Position numbers and translations under genes: made by a program. Shown here in pieces: positions 26,131 to 36,128 of a stretch of 64,000 nt of DNA (position 1 is the first letter of the stretch; every line of letters begins with the position of its first letter). This stretch comes from Pelagibacteraceae bacterium AG-359-O02 (GTDB lineage: Bacteria; Pseudomonadota; Alphaproteobacteria; Pelagibacterales; Pelagibacteraceae), in contig QCEU01000002.1 of the NCBI GenBank assembly GCA_003280485.1, forward strand, positions 1 to 64,000, read 5' to 3'. The notes under the pieces were generated by a model that had not been told where the DNA came from, searched no databases, and was given only the letters and a program-made list of their open reading frames with translations.

Positions 26131-26700
26131 ATGAAAAATATTGAAGAAATAAACAGATCAAATTTAAACAAGATTATTTCTGAGAGAAAACATCCTGATT
26201 TTTTCCCCGGAGACATCGTTAAAGTTGGGGTTAGGATAACAGAGGGTAAAAGAGACAGAATTCAATATTTTGAAGGTGTATGTATCGCAAAAAAGAGTAG
26301 AGACATCAATTCATCTTTTACTGTTAGAAAAATTTCTTTTGGTGAGGGAGTAGAAAGAACTTTTGCATTATACAGCCCAATTGTAGATACAATAAAAGTT
26401 GTAAGATCAGGAAAAGTAAGAAGAGCAAAATTATACTATCTAAGAGATAGAACTGGTAAATCTGCTAGAATAGCTGAAAAAATTAAGAAGACGATTGGTA
26501 TTGATTTAGAAACTAAAATTAATGAAGTTACTGAGGAAAACGTAATGCCTTCAACTGATCCTCAAACAGAAGCTTCAAAAGAAGAAGTTAAAGCAGAAGC
26601 TCCAAAAGAAGAAGTTAAAGCTGAAGCTACAAAAGAAGAAGTTAAAGTAGAGCCTGTAAAAACAGAAGAACCGAAAGAAAATCAAGAACAGAAAAAATAA
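26131..26700 (+). CDS. rplS: 50S ribosomal protein L19 with repetitive tail
   Basis: A 189-residue L19; the conserved part is about the first 120 residues ([20 protein letters not shown], then [15 protein letters not shown], then [15 protein letters not shown]). The remaining 60 or so residues are low complexity with three copies of a nine-residue unit of the form KAEAPKEEV. It starts one base after the trmD stop. The tail closely resembles that of S16 on the other side of trmD. Confidence 0.95.
   Translation: MKNIEEINRSNLNKIISERKHPDFFPGDIVKVGVRITEGKRDRIQYFEGVCIAKKSRDINSSFTVRKISFGEGVERTFALYSPIVDTIKVVRSGKVRRAKLYYLRDRTGKSARIAEKIKKTIGIDLETKINEVTEENVMPSTDPQTEASKEEVKAEAPKEEVKAEATKEEVKVEPVKTEEPKENQEQKK
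26563..26643 (+). repeat. Tandem 27-bp repeat in rplS tail
   Basis: Three in-frame units (26563-26589, 26590-26616, 26617-26643) encode [18 protein letters not shown] and KAEATKEEV; a decayed fourth follows. They match the rpsP repeat in length and encode almost the same peptide, suggesting a shared origin or convergent low-complexity growth. Confidence 0.88.
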
Positions 26701-26711
26701 TTTTTTTCTAA

Positions 26712-28115
26712 ATGCCTTTTACAACTTACGATAAAATTTGGAACGATCATCTAGTTGATGAACAACCTGATGGTACATCACTTTTGTTTGTAGATAGACA
26801 TTTGATTCATGAAGTTACAAGCCCTCAAGCATTTGAAGGCTTAAGAAATTCAAACAGAAAAGTAAGACACCCTAAACTAACTCTTGCTGTTGCAGATCAC
26901 AACGTTCCAACAACTGACAGGTCAAAAGGTATCGCAGATGAAGACTCGAGAATTCAAGTTGAAACTTTGAACAAAAACTGTAAGGAATTTGGAGTAGAGA
27001 TTTTTGGAATGGATGATAAAAGACAAGGCATTGTCCATATCATAGGGCCTGAACAAGGTTTTACACAGCCTGGAAATATTATTGTTTGTGGTGATAGTCA
27101 TACCGCAACTCATGGAGCATTTGGAGCTTTAGCTTTTGGTATTGGAACTTCAGAAGTAGAACACGTTTTAGCAACACAAACTTTAGTTCAAAAAAAATCA
27201 AAAAACTTTAGAATTAGCGTAAATGGTTCATTACCTATTGGCGTAACATCAAAGGATGTCATCTTGCAGATAATTGGAAAAATAGGAACAGCTGGTGGTA
27301 CTGGTTATGTGATTGAGTATGCCGGTAACCTTATATCTAATCTAAGTGTTGAACAAAGAATGACGATTTGCAACATGACGATTGAAGGTGGGGCAAGAGC
27401 AGGATTAATTCAACCAGATGAAAAGATTTTCCAATATTTAAAAGGTAAACCAATGTCACCAAAAGGAGAAAACTGGGAAAAAGCTTTAGAATATTGGCAT
27501 ACATTAAAATCTGATAAGGATGCAAACTTTGATAAAGAATTAACGTTAGATGGATCTCAAATTAAGCCAATGGTAACTTGGGGAACATCTCCCCAGGATG
27601 TGGTTGAAATAGACGGTAAAGTTCCCAATCCTGAAAGTGAAACTGACCCAGATAGAAAAAATTCAATTAACAGATCATTAAATTATATGGGATTAAAACC
27701 AAATACGAATATTCAAGATATTAAGATTGATAAAGTTTTTATAGGAAGCTGCACTAACGGGAGAATAGAAGATATAAGAGAGGCAGCTAAAATATTAAAA
27801 GATAAAAAAGTTGCATCACATGTACATGCAATGATTGTTCCAGGTTCTGGTTTAGTTAAAGAACAAGCAGAGCAAGAGGGTCTGGATAAAATATTTTTAG
27901 AATCAGGCTTTGAATGGAGAGAGCCAGGCTGTTCAATGTGTCTAGCAATGAATGCGGATAAGCTTAAACCTGAAGAAAGATGTGCATCTACCTCTAATAG
28001 AAATTTTGAGGGTAGACAGGGAAGAGGTGGTAGAACACATTTAGTTAGTCCAGCAATGGCTGCAGCAGCTGCAATTTCTGGAAACTTAGATGATGTTAGA
28101 AAATACCAAAATTAA
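26712..28115 (+). CDS. leuC: 3-isopropylmalate dehydratase large subunit
   Basis: A 467-residue aconitase-family subunit that with LeuD isomerises 2-isopropylmalate to 3-isopropylmalate in leucine synthesis. The [4Fe-4S] ligands are visible as the Cys of IGSCTNGR and the two Cys of GCSMCLAMN. The N-terminus and the [21 protein letters not shown] run are canonical. It lies 11 bp after rplS and is immediately followed by leuD. Confidence 0.97.
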   Translation: MPFTTYDKIWNDHLVDEQPDGTSLLFVDRHLIHEVTSPQAFEGLRNSNRKVRHPKLTLAVADHNVPTTDRSKGIADEDSRIQVETLNKNCKEFGVEIFGMDDKRQGIVHIIGPEQGFTQPGNIIVCGDSHTATHGAFGALAFGIGTSEVEHVLATQTLVQKKSKNFRISVNGSLPIGVTSKDVILQIIGKIGTAGGTGYVIEYAGNLISNLSVEQRMTICNMTIEGGARAGLIQPDEKIFQYLKGKPMSPKGENWEKALEYWHTLKSDKDANFDKELTLDGSQIKPMVTWGTSPQDVVEIDGKVPNPESETDPDRKNSINRSLNYMGLKPNTNIQDIKIDKVFIGSCTNGRIEDIREAAKILKDKKVASHVHAMIVPGSGLVKEQAEQEGLDKIFLESGFEWREPGCSMCLAMNADKLKPEERCASTSNRNFEGRQGRGGRTHLVSPAMAAAAAISGNLDDVRKYQN

Positions 28116-28721
28116 ATGAATAAATTTATCTCAATAAAAAGTATTCCAGCTTATCTACCTATCGTCAATATAGATACAGACATGATAATTCCTAAACAGT
28201 TTTTAAAAACCATAAAAAGAACTGGACTTGGAAAAAATTTATTTTTTGAAATGAGATATGATCAAAGTGGTAAAGAGATAGATGACTTTATTTTAAATAA
28301 TAGTCCGTATAATAATTCTAAAATTTTAATTGCAGGAAAGAATTTTGGATGTGGCTCTTCTAGAGAACATGCTCCTTGGGCTTTAATGGATTTTGGAATA
28401 ACTTGTGTAATTAGTTCAAGTTATGCAGATATATTTTATAATAACTGTTTTAAGAATGGGATTCTCCCAATTACAATTTCAGAGAATCAAATCAAAGAAA
28501 TTTCAGAGTACTCGAATAGAAAAGAGGAAATTTCTGTAAATTTGCCTGAGCAAACAATAAGTTTTGGTAATAAAGAAATAAAATTTGAAATAGATCAATT
28601 TAAGAAAAAATGTCTAATAGAGGGATTAGATGATATTGCGTTATCTCTAGAAAAATCTGAAAAAATAGTTTCATACGAAAATAAAATTAAAGAGGCAAAA
28701 CCTTGGATATTTAATGATTAA
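28116..28721 (+). CDS. leuD: 3-isopropylmalate dehydratase small subunit
   Basis: A 201-residue swivel-domain partner of LeuC. The substrate-binding [17 protein letters not shown] motif is intact, as is the N-terminal [14 protein letters not shown]. It begins directly after the leuC stop and overlaps leuB by 8 bp, so the three genes form one unit. Confidence 0.97.
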   Translation: MNKFISIKSIPAYLPIVNIDTDMIIPKQFLKTIKRTGLGKNLFFEMRYDQSGKEIDDFILNNSPYNNSKILIAGKNFGCGSSREHAPWALMDFGITCVISSSYADIFYNNCFKNGILPITISENQIKEISEYSNRKEEISVNLPEQTISFGNKEIKFEIDQFKKKCLIEGLDDIALSLEKSEKIVSYENKIKEAKPWIFND

Positions 28722-29819
28722 AATTAAAAAAAGAAAAATTTTATTATTACCAGGAGATGGTATCGGACCAGAGGTAATTGCTGAGGTCAAAAAAATAATC
28801 GAATGGTTTAACTCAAATAAATCCTTGGATTTTGAAATTGACCAAGATTTGGTTGGTGGTGCTGCTTATGACAAACATGGAACCCCAATAACTGATGAAG
28901 CATTTTATAAGGCACAAGAAAGTGCTGCAGTAATACAGGTGCTGTTGGTGGACCAAAATGGGATAATATTGATTTTTCAAAAAAACCAGAGAGAGCTCTA
29001 TTAAAATTAAGAAAAGAATTAAAATTATTTGCAAATTTGAGACCTGCAATTTGTTTTAAACAACTCGTTGATGCCTCAAGTTTAAAGCCTGAATTTGTTT
29101 CTAATTTAGATATTCTTTTTGTTAGGGAATTAACGGGTGGGATTTACTTTGGTGAACCTAGAGGGATAAAACCAATTGATAATGGTGAAAGAAAAGGAAT
29201 TAATACTCATGTCTATACTACTAGTGAAATCGAGAGAGTAGCCCGTGTTGCATTTGATCTAGCCAGAAAAAGGAATAATAAAGTTACTTCCTGTGAAAAG
29301 TCGAATGTCATGGAGGCAGGTCAATTATGGAAAGAAGAAGTGCAAGCAATTCATGAAAAAGAATATAGTGTTGTAGAATTAAAACATATGCTAGCAGATA
29401 ACTGTGCAATGCAGTTAGTTAGAAATCCTAAACAATTTGATGTGATAGTAACAGATAATCTTTTTGGCGACATGTTATCAGATGAAGCTGCAATGTTGAC
29501 TGGTTCTCTAGGGCTCTTGCCATCTGCGTCCCTTGGAGCCAAAGATAAAAACGGTAATATGAGATCTTTATATGAGCCAGTTCATGGATCAGCACCCGAT
29601 ATAGCAGGTCAAGGTATTGCTAATCCAATAGCAACAATACTGAGTTTTGCAATGGCTTTAAGATATTCTTTAGATCTAGATAAAGAGGCAGATAGTTTAG
29701 AAAAAGCTGTTCAAGGTGTGCTTGATGAGGGTCTTAGAACTAAAGACATTATTTCTAAGGGAATGAAAGAAGTATCAACATCAGTGATGGGAGATGCGAT
29801 AATTTCAAAATTGCAATAA
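28714..29819 (+). pseudogene. leuB: 3-isopropylmalate dehydrogenase LeuB, frameshifted by one base
   Basis: LeuB oxidatively decarboxylates 3-isopropylmalate with NAD+. The reading frame is split: residues up to AAVIQ are in the first frame, which then reads 22 wrong residues to a stop at 29004, while [10 protein letters not shown] through to the C-terminus continues in another frame from about 28939. Restoring one G in the pair at 28938-28939 (CAGGTG to CAGGGTG) rebuilds a normal protein of about 368 residues, with [14 protein letters not shown], the metal-site [13 protein letters not shown] and the C-terminal [18 protein letters not shown] all present. No other damage is visible, so an assembly or base-calling error is more likely than true inactivation. 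Confidence 0.9.
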
Positions 29820-29845
29820 TTAAACATTTATTCTAAAGTATACTT

Positions 29846-31609
29846 ATGCCAACTTACAACGCACCAGTAGATGATATGATGTTTCTCTTTGATAAATTGA
29901 GGAACAATAAAAAATATAATGAAATTGAAAAATATAAAGAAGTTAATACAGAATTAGTTAAAGATATTTTAGAAGAAGCAGCAAAAATTACTCAAAACTT
30001 AATCTTACCTCTTGCAAAAAGTGGAGATGAAACTCCAGCTGTTTTAGAAAATGGCGTGGTTAGAACACCGCCAGGATATAAGGAAGCTTATCAAAAATTT
30101 ATAGAAGATGGATGGATTTCCTTATCTTGTGATCCGAAATATGGTGGTCAGGGAATGCCTAAAACAGTAAGCACTTTCTTTGATGAGATGTTATCATCTG
30201 CAAGTTTATCTTTTAAACTTTACAGTGAATTGACTATAGGAGCATATAACTGTTTGTTAAGGCATGCTGATGATGAAATAAAAAATACTTATTTACCTAA
30301 AATGGTTGAGGGTAAATGGAGCGGCACAATGTGTTTAACAGAACCAGTATGCGGAACAGACTTAGGTCTTCTAAAAACTAAAGCAGTAGATCAAAATGAT
30401 GGAACTTACAAAATTAGTGGTCAAAAAATTTTTATTACTTCAGGTGATCAAGATTTAACAGAAAATATTATTCATTTAGTATTAGCTCGATCAACAGACT
30501 CACCAGCAGGAACAAAAGGTATCAGTTTATTTTTAGTTCCAAAATTCGTTTTAAATAAAGATGGATCAGTTGGGCCAAGAAACGGAGTTTCAACAGGATC
30601 AATAGAAAACAAAATGGGCATTAAGGGATCTGCAACATGTGTATTAAATTTTGATGATGCTGTTGGTTATATGATTGGACCAAAAAACAAAGGCCTTAAC
30701 TCTATGTTCACAATGATGAATTTGGAGAGAATTATTGTTGGGATTCAAGGGTTAGGTATTTCTGAAATTGCATACCAAAATTCCCTTACTTACGCCAAAG
30801 AAAGAAAACAAGGTAAGGCATTTAATTCAAAATCAAATAATGGTGCAGATTTTATTATTGATCACGTTGATATTAGACGGTCACTTTTGAGTATGAAGTC
30901 TATGATAGAGGGACAAAGAGCCTTGAGTTTCTGGCTGTCTCAACAAATTGAAGTTAGCTTAAATCATTCTGATGAAAAAATAAAACAAGAAGCATCAGAT
31001 CTTGTTTCATTAATGACTCCAGTTGTTAAATCGCTTTTCACAGATAATGCAATGGAAATAACAAGTGAAGCAATGCAAATTCATGGAGGATACGGATTTA
31101 CTAAAGATCAAGGTATTGAACAATTCTACAGAGACAATAGAATTACACCTATTTATGAGGGAACAAATTCAGTTCAGGCTGCTGACTTAGTCTTCAGAAA
31201 ATTAATCAATAAAAATGGTGATATTATTGAAAACTATCTAAATTTGGTTAAAGACGAGATTAAAATTACTGACAAAAGAGCCGAGCCTTTTGTAAAACAA
31301 CTTAACTATCATCTTGATATTTTGTCAAAATTTACTGATTGGATGAAGGAAAAAATAAAAAATTCTCCAGAAGATGCAAGTGGAGCATGTAACGATTATT
31401 TAAAAGTTCTTGGTTTAGTTGCAACCGGACATGCTTGGTTAAAAGTTCTAGAAGTTTCCTTCAAAGAATATGAGAGTAATAAAGATTTTTATGATGACAA
31501 AATCCAAACTGCCAACTTTTTCTTTAATAGAGTACTTCCTAGGATAGAAAGCAGTTATATTACTGCAACTACTGGAAGTAATTATATTATGAATTACAAA
31601 TTTAATTAG
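29846..31609 (+). CDS. dmdC: Acyl-CoA dehydrogenase, 3-methylmercaptopropionyl-CoA dehydrogenase DmdC
   Basis: A 587-residue flavoprotein of the long acyl-CoA dehydrogenase type with a C-terminal extension. In the DMSP demethylation pathway DmdC oxidises 3-methylmercaptopropionyl-CoA to methylthioacryloyl-CoA. Visible features are the FAD/substrate region MCLTEPVCGTDLG, the IHGGYGFTKDQGIEQ run and the catalytic Glu in ITPIYEGTNSVQA. Length matches DmdC rather than shorter generic dehydrogenases. It lies one base upstream of a CoA ligase and is close to dmdA, which makes the assignment strong. dmdD, the hydratase for the next step, is not in the window. Confidence 0.85.
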   Translation: MPTYNAPVDDMMFLFDKLRNNKKYNEIEKYKEVNTELVKDILEEAAKITQNLILPLAKSGDETPAVLENGVVRTPPGYKEAYQKFIEDGWISLSCDPKYGGQGMPKTVSTFFDEMLSSASLSFKLYSELTIGAYNCLLRHADDEIKNTYLPKMVEGKWSGTMCLTEPVCGTDLGLLKTKAVDQNDGTYKISGQKIFITSGDQDLTENIIHLVLARSTDSPAGTKGISLFLVPKFVLNKDGSVGPRNGVSTGSIENKMGIKGSATCVLNFDDAVGYMIGPKNKGLNSMFTMMNLERIIVGIQGLGISEIAYQNSLTYAKERKQGKAFNSKSNNGADFIIDHVDIRRSLLSMKSMIEGQRALSFWLSQQIEVSLNHSDEKIKQEASDLVSLMTPVVKSLFTDNAMEITSEAMQIHGGYGFTKDQGIEQFYRDNRITPIYEGTNSVQAADLVFRKLINKNGDIIENYLNLVKDEIKITDKRAEPFVKQLNYHLDILSKFTDWMKEKIKNSPEDASGACNDYLKVLGLVATGHAWLKVLEVSFKEYESNKDFYDDKIQTANFFFNRVLPRIESSYITATTGSNYIMNYKFN

Positions 31610-31610
31610 A

Positions 31611-33239
31611 ATGAACCCTTATGAAACAAATTTGGATAAAAACGAAGCCAATTATGTTCCATTAACCCCTTTATCATTTCTAGAAAGAGCAAAAGATATT
31701 TATCCAAACTACGAAGCAGTAGTTTATGAAAGTAGGAAATACACTTGGAGTGAAGTTTACAAAAGATGTATTAAGTTTGCTAGTGCATTAGATAAATTGG
31801 GAATTAAAACAGGTGATACGGTATCTGTCTTGGCTTTTAACACACCTGAAATATTTGAAGCGCATTATTCCATTCCTATGGTTGGAGCAGTTATAAATGC
31901 CATTAATACAAGACTAGACTCAAAAACAATTAGTTATATTTTAAATCACAGTGATGCGAAGGTGCTAATTGTAGATAGACAATTTCATGATGTAGTAAAA
32001 AAAGCTTTAGAAGAAGTTAATTCAAAAATTACTATAATTGATATAGATGATAAAGATGCAAAGCTAACCGACTCAAAAAATATAGGATCTTTGGAATATG
32101 AGGAGTTTTTAAATTCTGGAGATGAAAATTTTAAATGGAAAATGCCAAAAGATGAGTGGCAAGCTATAGCATTAGGTTATACTTCTGGAACAACTGGTAA
32201 TCCAAAAGGAGTTGTTTATCATCATAGAGGATCATATTTAATGGCAACAGGAAGTGCAGTTGCATGGAATATGCCTAATCAGTTAAATTTTTTATACACA
32301 GTACCAATGTTTCATTGTAATGGCTGGTGTTATCCTTGGACAATGTCAATGATTCATGGTCGAGTAATTTGTCTGAGAAATATTGATGTAAAAAAGATAT
32401 TTGAATTAATTGATAAATATGAAGTTACTCATTTTGGTGGAGCACCAATAGTTTTAAACATGTTAGCTAATGCACCTGAGGATCAGCAAAAGGAATTAAA
32501 AAGGAAGGTATATGTATTAACAGCAGGTGCTCCTCCTCCTAGTATAATTTTTGAAAAAATGCAAAAATTAGGCTTTGAAGTAATGCATGTATATGGTCTT
32601 ACAGAAACCTATGGTCATATTTTGCAGTGTGCATGGAATCAAGAATGGGATGAATTAGATCAAAATAACCAAAACGAAATAAGAGCAAGACAAGGCGTAA
32701 GGTATCCCAATACAGAAGGCGTCATTGTAATGGACCCTGAAACCATGAAGCCAGTTCCTCATGATGGAAAAACAATGGGTGAAATTATGATTAGAGGAAA
32801 TGTGGTGATGAAGGGTTATTTTAAAGATAAAGAAGCGACAGAAAAATCAATGGATGGAGGATGGTTTCATTCTGGCGACTTAGCTGTAACTCATCCAAGT
32901 GGTTACATAAAAATACAAGACCGATCAAAAGATATTATAATTTCAGGAGGAGAAAATATTTCATCTATCGAAATTGAAAATACGATTTCAAAACATCCTG
33001 CTGTATCACTGGCAGCTGTTGTAGCAAAACCAGATGAAAAATGGGGTGAAACACCTTGTGCTTTTGTTGAATTAATCGAAGGAAAATCAAGTTCAGAGGA
33101 AGAAATTATTAAATTTTGTCGAGAAACTCTTGCTGGATTTAAACTTCCTAAGAAGGTTGTGTTTACTCCGCTACCAAAGACATCCACTGGAAAGATTCAA
33201 AAGTTTGAACTGAGAAAACAAGCTAAGGAATTAAACTAA
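31611..33239 (+). CDS. dmdB: AMP-forming CoA ligase, methylmercaptopropionate-CoA ligase DmdB
   Basis: A 542-residue ANL ligase that activates 3-methylmercaptopropionate to its CoA thioester. The P-loop reads YTSGTTGNPKGV, the A5 region VYGLTETYGH, GGWFHSGDLAV and the hinge DRSKDIIISGGENISS follow, and the catalytic lysine is in KTSTGKIQ. These long runs are typical of the medium-chain ligase group containing DmdB. It begins one base after dmdC and ends 51 bp before dmdA. Specificity for methylmercaptopropionate is inferred from the cluster. Confidence 0.85.
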   Translation: MNPYETNLDKNEANYVPLTPLSFLERAKDIYPNYEAVVYESRKYTWSEVYKRCIKFASALDKLGIKTGDTVSVLAFNTPEIFEAHYSIPMVGAVINAINTRLDSKTISYILNHSDAKVLIVDRQFHDVVKKALEEVNSKITIIDIDDKDAKLTDSKNIGSLEYEEFLNSGDENFKWKMPKDEWQAIALGYTSGTTGNPKGVVYHHRGSYLMATGSAVAWNMPNQLNFLYTVPMFHCNGWCYPWTMSMIHGRVICLRNIDVKKIFELIDKYEVTHFGGAPIVLNMLANAPEDQQKELKRKVYVLTAGAPPPSIIFEKMQKLGFEVMHVYGLTETYGHILQCAWNQEWDELDQNNQNEIRARQGVRYPNTEGVIVMDPETMKPVPHDGKTMGEIMIRGNVVMKGYFKDKEATEKSMDGGWFHSGDLAVTHPSGYIKIQDRSKDIIISGGENISSIEIENTISKHPAVSLAAVVAKPDEKWGETPCAFVELIEGKSSSEEEIIKFCRETLAGFKLPKKVVFTPLPKTSTGKIQKFELRKQAKELN

Positions 33240-33290
33240 TATAGTTTCTTTACAAAAATCAAATAAGATGGCAGTAATGCTCAAAAAAAA

Positions 33291-34400
33291 ATGAAAACTT
33301 TTTTAATAGCAAAATCAAGAAGGCTTAGAGGTACACCGTACACCTCTAGAATTGAAAAACAAGGTGTAACTGCTTATACTATATATAATCATATGTTGCT
33401 GCCAGCAGCATTTGGTTCTGTAGAAGATGCTTATCATCACTTGAAAGAGCATGTTCAGATTTGGGATGTTGCCGCTGAAAGACAAGTTGAAATTTCTGGA
33501 AAAGACTCAGCAAAATTGGTTCAATTGATGACTTGCAGAGATTTATCAAAATCCAAAGATGGAAGATGTTATTACTGCCCAATCATTGATGACAATGCAG
33601 GTTTAATTAATGATCCTGTAGTTCTAAGATTAAATGAAAATAGGTGGTGGGTCTCTTTAGCTGACTCAGATGTAATTCTATTTGCCAAAGGATTAGCGAT
33701 TGGAAACAAATTTGATGTAAAAATTTCTGAACCTGATGTTGATATAATGGCAGTTCAAGGACCAAAATCATTTCAATTAATGGAAAAAGTTTTTGGAGAA
33801 AAAATTGTAAATTTAAAATTTTTTGGTTTTGATTATTTTGAATTTGGTGGCGATAAACACCTTATTGCAAAGTCTGGATGGTCTAAACAAGGTGGCTATG
33901 AAATTTATATGGAACACAACGAGTCAGGTTTAAAACTATACGATCATCTTTTTGAAATTGGAAAGGAATTCAATATTAGACCAGGTGGACCAAACCTTAT
34001 CGAACGTATTGAGAGTGGTTTACTTTCCCATGGTAACGATATGGACAATGGAGATAATCCATATGAGTGTGGTTTTGACAAGTATGTAAATATAGATAGT
34101 GATGTTGATTTCTTAGGTAAAGAAAAACTAAAAAAAATTAAAGCTGAAGGAATTAAAAAAAAACTTATGGGAGTAAAAATTGATGCCAAGGAAATAAGTG
34201 TTAATGGCTCAATGGATCTAGTAGATGAAGATAATAATGTAATTGGAGAATTAAGATCTGGTTGTTACAATCCAACTTTTAAACAAGTCATTGGGATTGC
34301 AATGATTAACAAACCACACTTTCAGACTTCGAAATCCTTTAAAATCAATATAAATGGCTCTGATTTTCATGGAAAAGTTTGTGATTTACCTTTCATTTAG
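33291..34400 (+). CDS. dmdA: Dimethylsulfoniopropionate demethylase DmdA
   Basis: A 369-residue GcvT-fold enzyme that transfers a methyl group from DMSP to tetrahydrofolate, giving methylmercaptopropionate. Length and many runs match the SAR11 DmdA as I remember it: [24 protein letters not shown] followed by the GND and [15 protein letters not shown] segments, and the ending GKVCDLPFI. Glycine-cleavage T-proteins lack several of these. It is the third gene of the dmdCBA set. Its gap from dmdB is longer than most here, but no convincing promoter is visible in it. Confidence 0.92.
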   Translation: MKTFLIAKSRRLRGTPYTSRIEKQGVTAYTIYNHMLLPAAFGSVEDAYHHLKEHVQIWDVAAERQVEISGKDSAKLVQLMTCRDLSKSKDGRCYYCPIIDDNAGLINDPVVLRLNENRWWVSLADSDVILFAKGLAIGNKFDVKISEPDVDIMAVQGPKSFQLMEKVFGEKIVNLKFFGFDYFEFGGDKHLIAKSGWSKQGGYEIYMEHNESGLKLYDHLFEIGKEFNIRPGGPNLIERIESGLLSHGNDMDNGDNPYECGFDKYVNIDSDVDFLGKEKLKKIKAEGIKKKLMGVKIDAKEISVNGSMDLVDEDNNVIGELRSGCYNPTFKQVIGIAMINKPHFQTSKSFKININGSDFHGKVCDLPFI

Positions 34401-34419
34401 TATAAAACTTTAAAATATC

Positions 34420-35430
34420 ATGAATATAGCAATAGTAGGAGCGACAGGAAACGTAGGTCGAAAATTAATAGAAGTTTTGGAAAAAAAAAACTTTCCAATA
34501 ACAGAGGCGTACTTAGTTGCGTCTCCAAATAGTGAAGGAAAAAAAATTAATTTTTTAGGAAAAGAGCATACTGTTAGTAATTTAGAACAATTTGATTTCT
34601 CAAAAGTAAAAATTGCTTTTTTTGCAGCTGGTTCTTCAATTGCTGAAAAATGGGCACCGATCGCAGCAGAAAAAACAATTGTAATAGATAATTCAAAATT
34701 CTTTAGAAAAGATCCAGAAATTCCTTTAATTGTTCCAGAGGTAAATTCCAAAGAATTACCTAAATTTAAAAATAAGAATATTATAGCAAATGCCAATTGT
34801 TCAGTAATACCAATAGTTGTAGCTCTCAAACCATTACATGATTTGTATAATGTAAAAAGAATAGTTGCATCAACTTATCAATCTGTATCAGGAGCAGGCA
34901 AGGCAGGAATGGATGAACTTATATCCCAAACTAAAGAAGTCTTGGAAAATAAAGATGTTGAGTCAAAAAATTTTACTAAGCAAATTGCTTTTAATGCTAT
35001 ACCACATATCGATAGTTTTCTTGAAAATGGAAGCACAAAAGAAGAGCAAAAAAATCATGATGAGGTAAAAAAAATTTTAGATAGTAAAATTAATATAACA
35101 TCTACTTGTGTAAGAATCCCTGTTCTTGTTTCTCACTCCATAAGTGTGAATGTTGAATTTAACAAAAAACATGACTTAGAAGAAATAAGAAATGTCTTAT
35201 CATCATCACCAGGATGCAAGGTAGTTGATGAGCAAAAAGATGGAGGATACATTACGCCTGTTGAAGCTGAAGACAAATTTGAAACATTCATATCAAGAAT
35301 TCGTGAGGACTCTTCTCAACCAAATTCAATTAATTTGTGGGTTGTGTCTGATAACTTATTAAAAGGTGCTGCACTTAATGCAGTTGAAATTGCTGAGGCT
35401 TTAGTAGAAAAAGATTTTTATGGAAAATAA
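34420..35430 (+). CDS. asd: Aspartate-semialdehyde dehydrogenase
   Basis: A 336-residue enzyme reducing aspartyl phosphate to the semialdehyde for lysine, threonine and methionine synthesis. The NADP site GATGNVGRKL is at the N-terminus, the nucleophile Cys is in NANCSVIP near residue 127, and TYQSVSGAGKAGMDEL follows. A ten-base A-run near 34482 is in frame and intact. It overlaps sdhC by 11 bp. Confidence 0.96.
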   Translation: MNIAIVGATGNVGRKLIEVLEKKNFPITEAYLVASPNSEGKKINFLGKEHTVSNLEQFDFSKVKIAFFAAGSSIAEKWAPIAAEKTIVIDNSKFFRKDPEIPLIVPEVNSKELPKFKNKNIIANANCSVIPIVVALKPLHDLYNVKRIVASTYQSVSGAGKAGMDELISQTKEVLENKDVESKNFTKQIAFNAIPHIDSFLENGSTKEEQKNHDEVKKILDSKINITSTCVRIPVLVSHSISVNVEFNKKHDLEEIRNVLSSSPGCKVVDEQKDGGYITPVEAEDKFETFISRIREDSSQPNSINLWVVSDNLLKGAALNAVEIAEALVEKDFYGK

Positions 35431-35803
35431 AAATCCAATATCGCCACATATACAAATTTATAATTGGCACATTTCCTCACTGGTTTCAATTTCACACAGA
35501 ATAACTGGTATAATAAACTTTTTCACTATAACTTTAATAGGTATATGGATAGCCTCTTTATTATTGGGTGAACAGAGTTATCAGAATATTAATTTGTTCT
35601 TATCATCTTTTTTAGGCAAATTTTTTTGTCTTGGAATTATTTGGTCTTTTTCATTTCAAATGCTTAGTGAAATAAGACATTTGTTTATGGATTTAGGTTA
35701 TGGTTTTGAGCAAAAAACTACAAAAATAACAGGATTAATTGTGCTAATCGGATCATTTCCACTTACTGTAATAATCTTTATTATTGGAAGAGTTTTAATT
35801 TAA
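35420..35803 (+). CDS. sdhC: Succinate dehydrogenase cytochrome b556 subunit SdhC, heme ligand missing
   Basis: A 127-residue three-helix membrane anchor of complex II. The N-terminal SPHIQIYNW and quinone-site SISHRITG (Ser and Arg equivalent to E. coli Ser27 and Arg31) are conserved, and IRHLFMDLGYG matches E. coli IRHMMMDFGY. The residue seven before that His, which is the heme ligand His84 in E. coli, is Gln80 here. No other His lies in the second helix. The quinone site therefore looks intact while heme b ligation looks lost. Its stop overlaps the sdhD start by one base. Confidence 0.93.
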   Translation: MENKNPISPHIQIYNWHISSLVSISHRITGIINFFTITLIGIWIASLLLGEQSYQNINLFLSSFLGKFFCLGIIWSFSFQMLSEIRHLFMDLGYGFEQKTTKITGLIVLIGSFPLTVIIFIIGRVLI

Positions 35804-36126
35804 TGGGATCAGTTACAAAAAAATGGTTGTTCTTAAAAGTAAGTTCAGCAATATTAGTGCCATTAATGCTATGGTTTGCGATTAATCTAGCTTCTATTTA
35901 CGACAAAGGCTTTGAACAGGTATTACTGTTTGTGTCTTCTCAACCTTCAAAGTTTTTGTTAAGTCTTTTTTTGATTTTTGCATATTTTTTCTCTGCACTA
36001 AGTATTAGTGAGGTTTTTGAGGACTATATCGAAGATCAAAAAATCAAAAATGCCGCAAATAAATCTTTAAATATCTTTGCTATAGTATTTCCATTATTAA
36101 TCATTATCTTAATATTTAGTTTATAG
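35803..36126 (+). CDS. sdhD: Succinate dehydrogenase membrane anchor SdhD, no histidine
   Basis: A 107-residue three-helix anchor. The conserved EDY before the third helix (Asp74 and Tyr75, equivalent to E. coli Asp82 and quinone-contacting Tyr83) marks it as SdhD. The heme ligand His71 of E. coli aligns with Phe63, and the entire protein contains no histidine. Together with Gln80 in SdhC this predicts a complex II without heme b. Position between sdhC and sdhA confirms the identity. Confidence 0.9.
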   Translation: MGSVTKKWLFLKVSSAILVPLMLWFAINLASIYDKGFEQVLLFVSSQPSKFLLSLFLIFAYFFSALSISEVFEDYIEDQKIKNAANKSLNIFAIVFPLLIIILIFSL

Positions 36127-36128
36127 TT

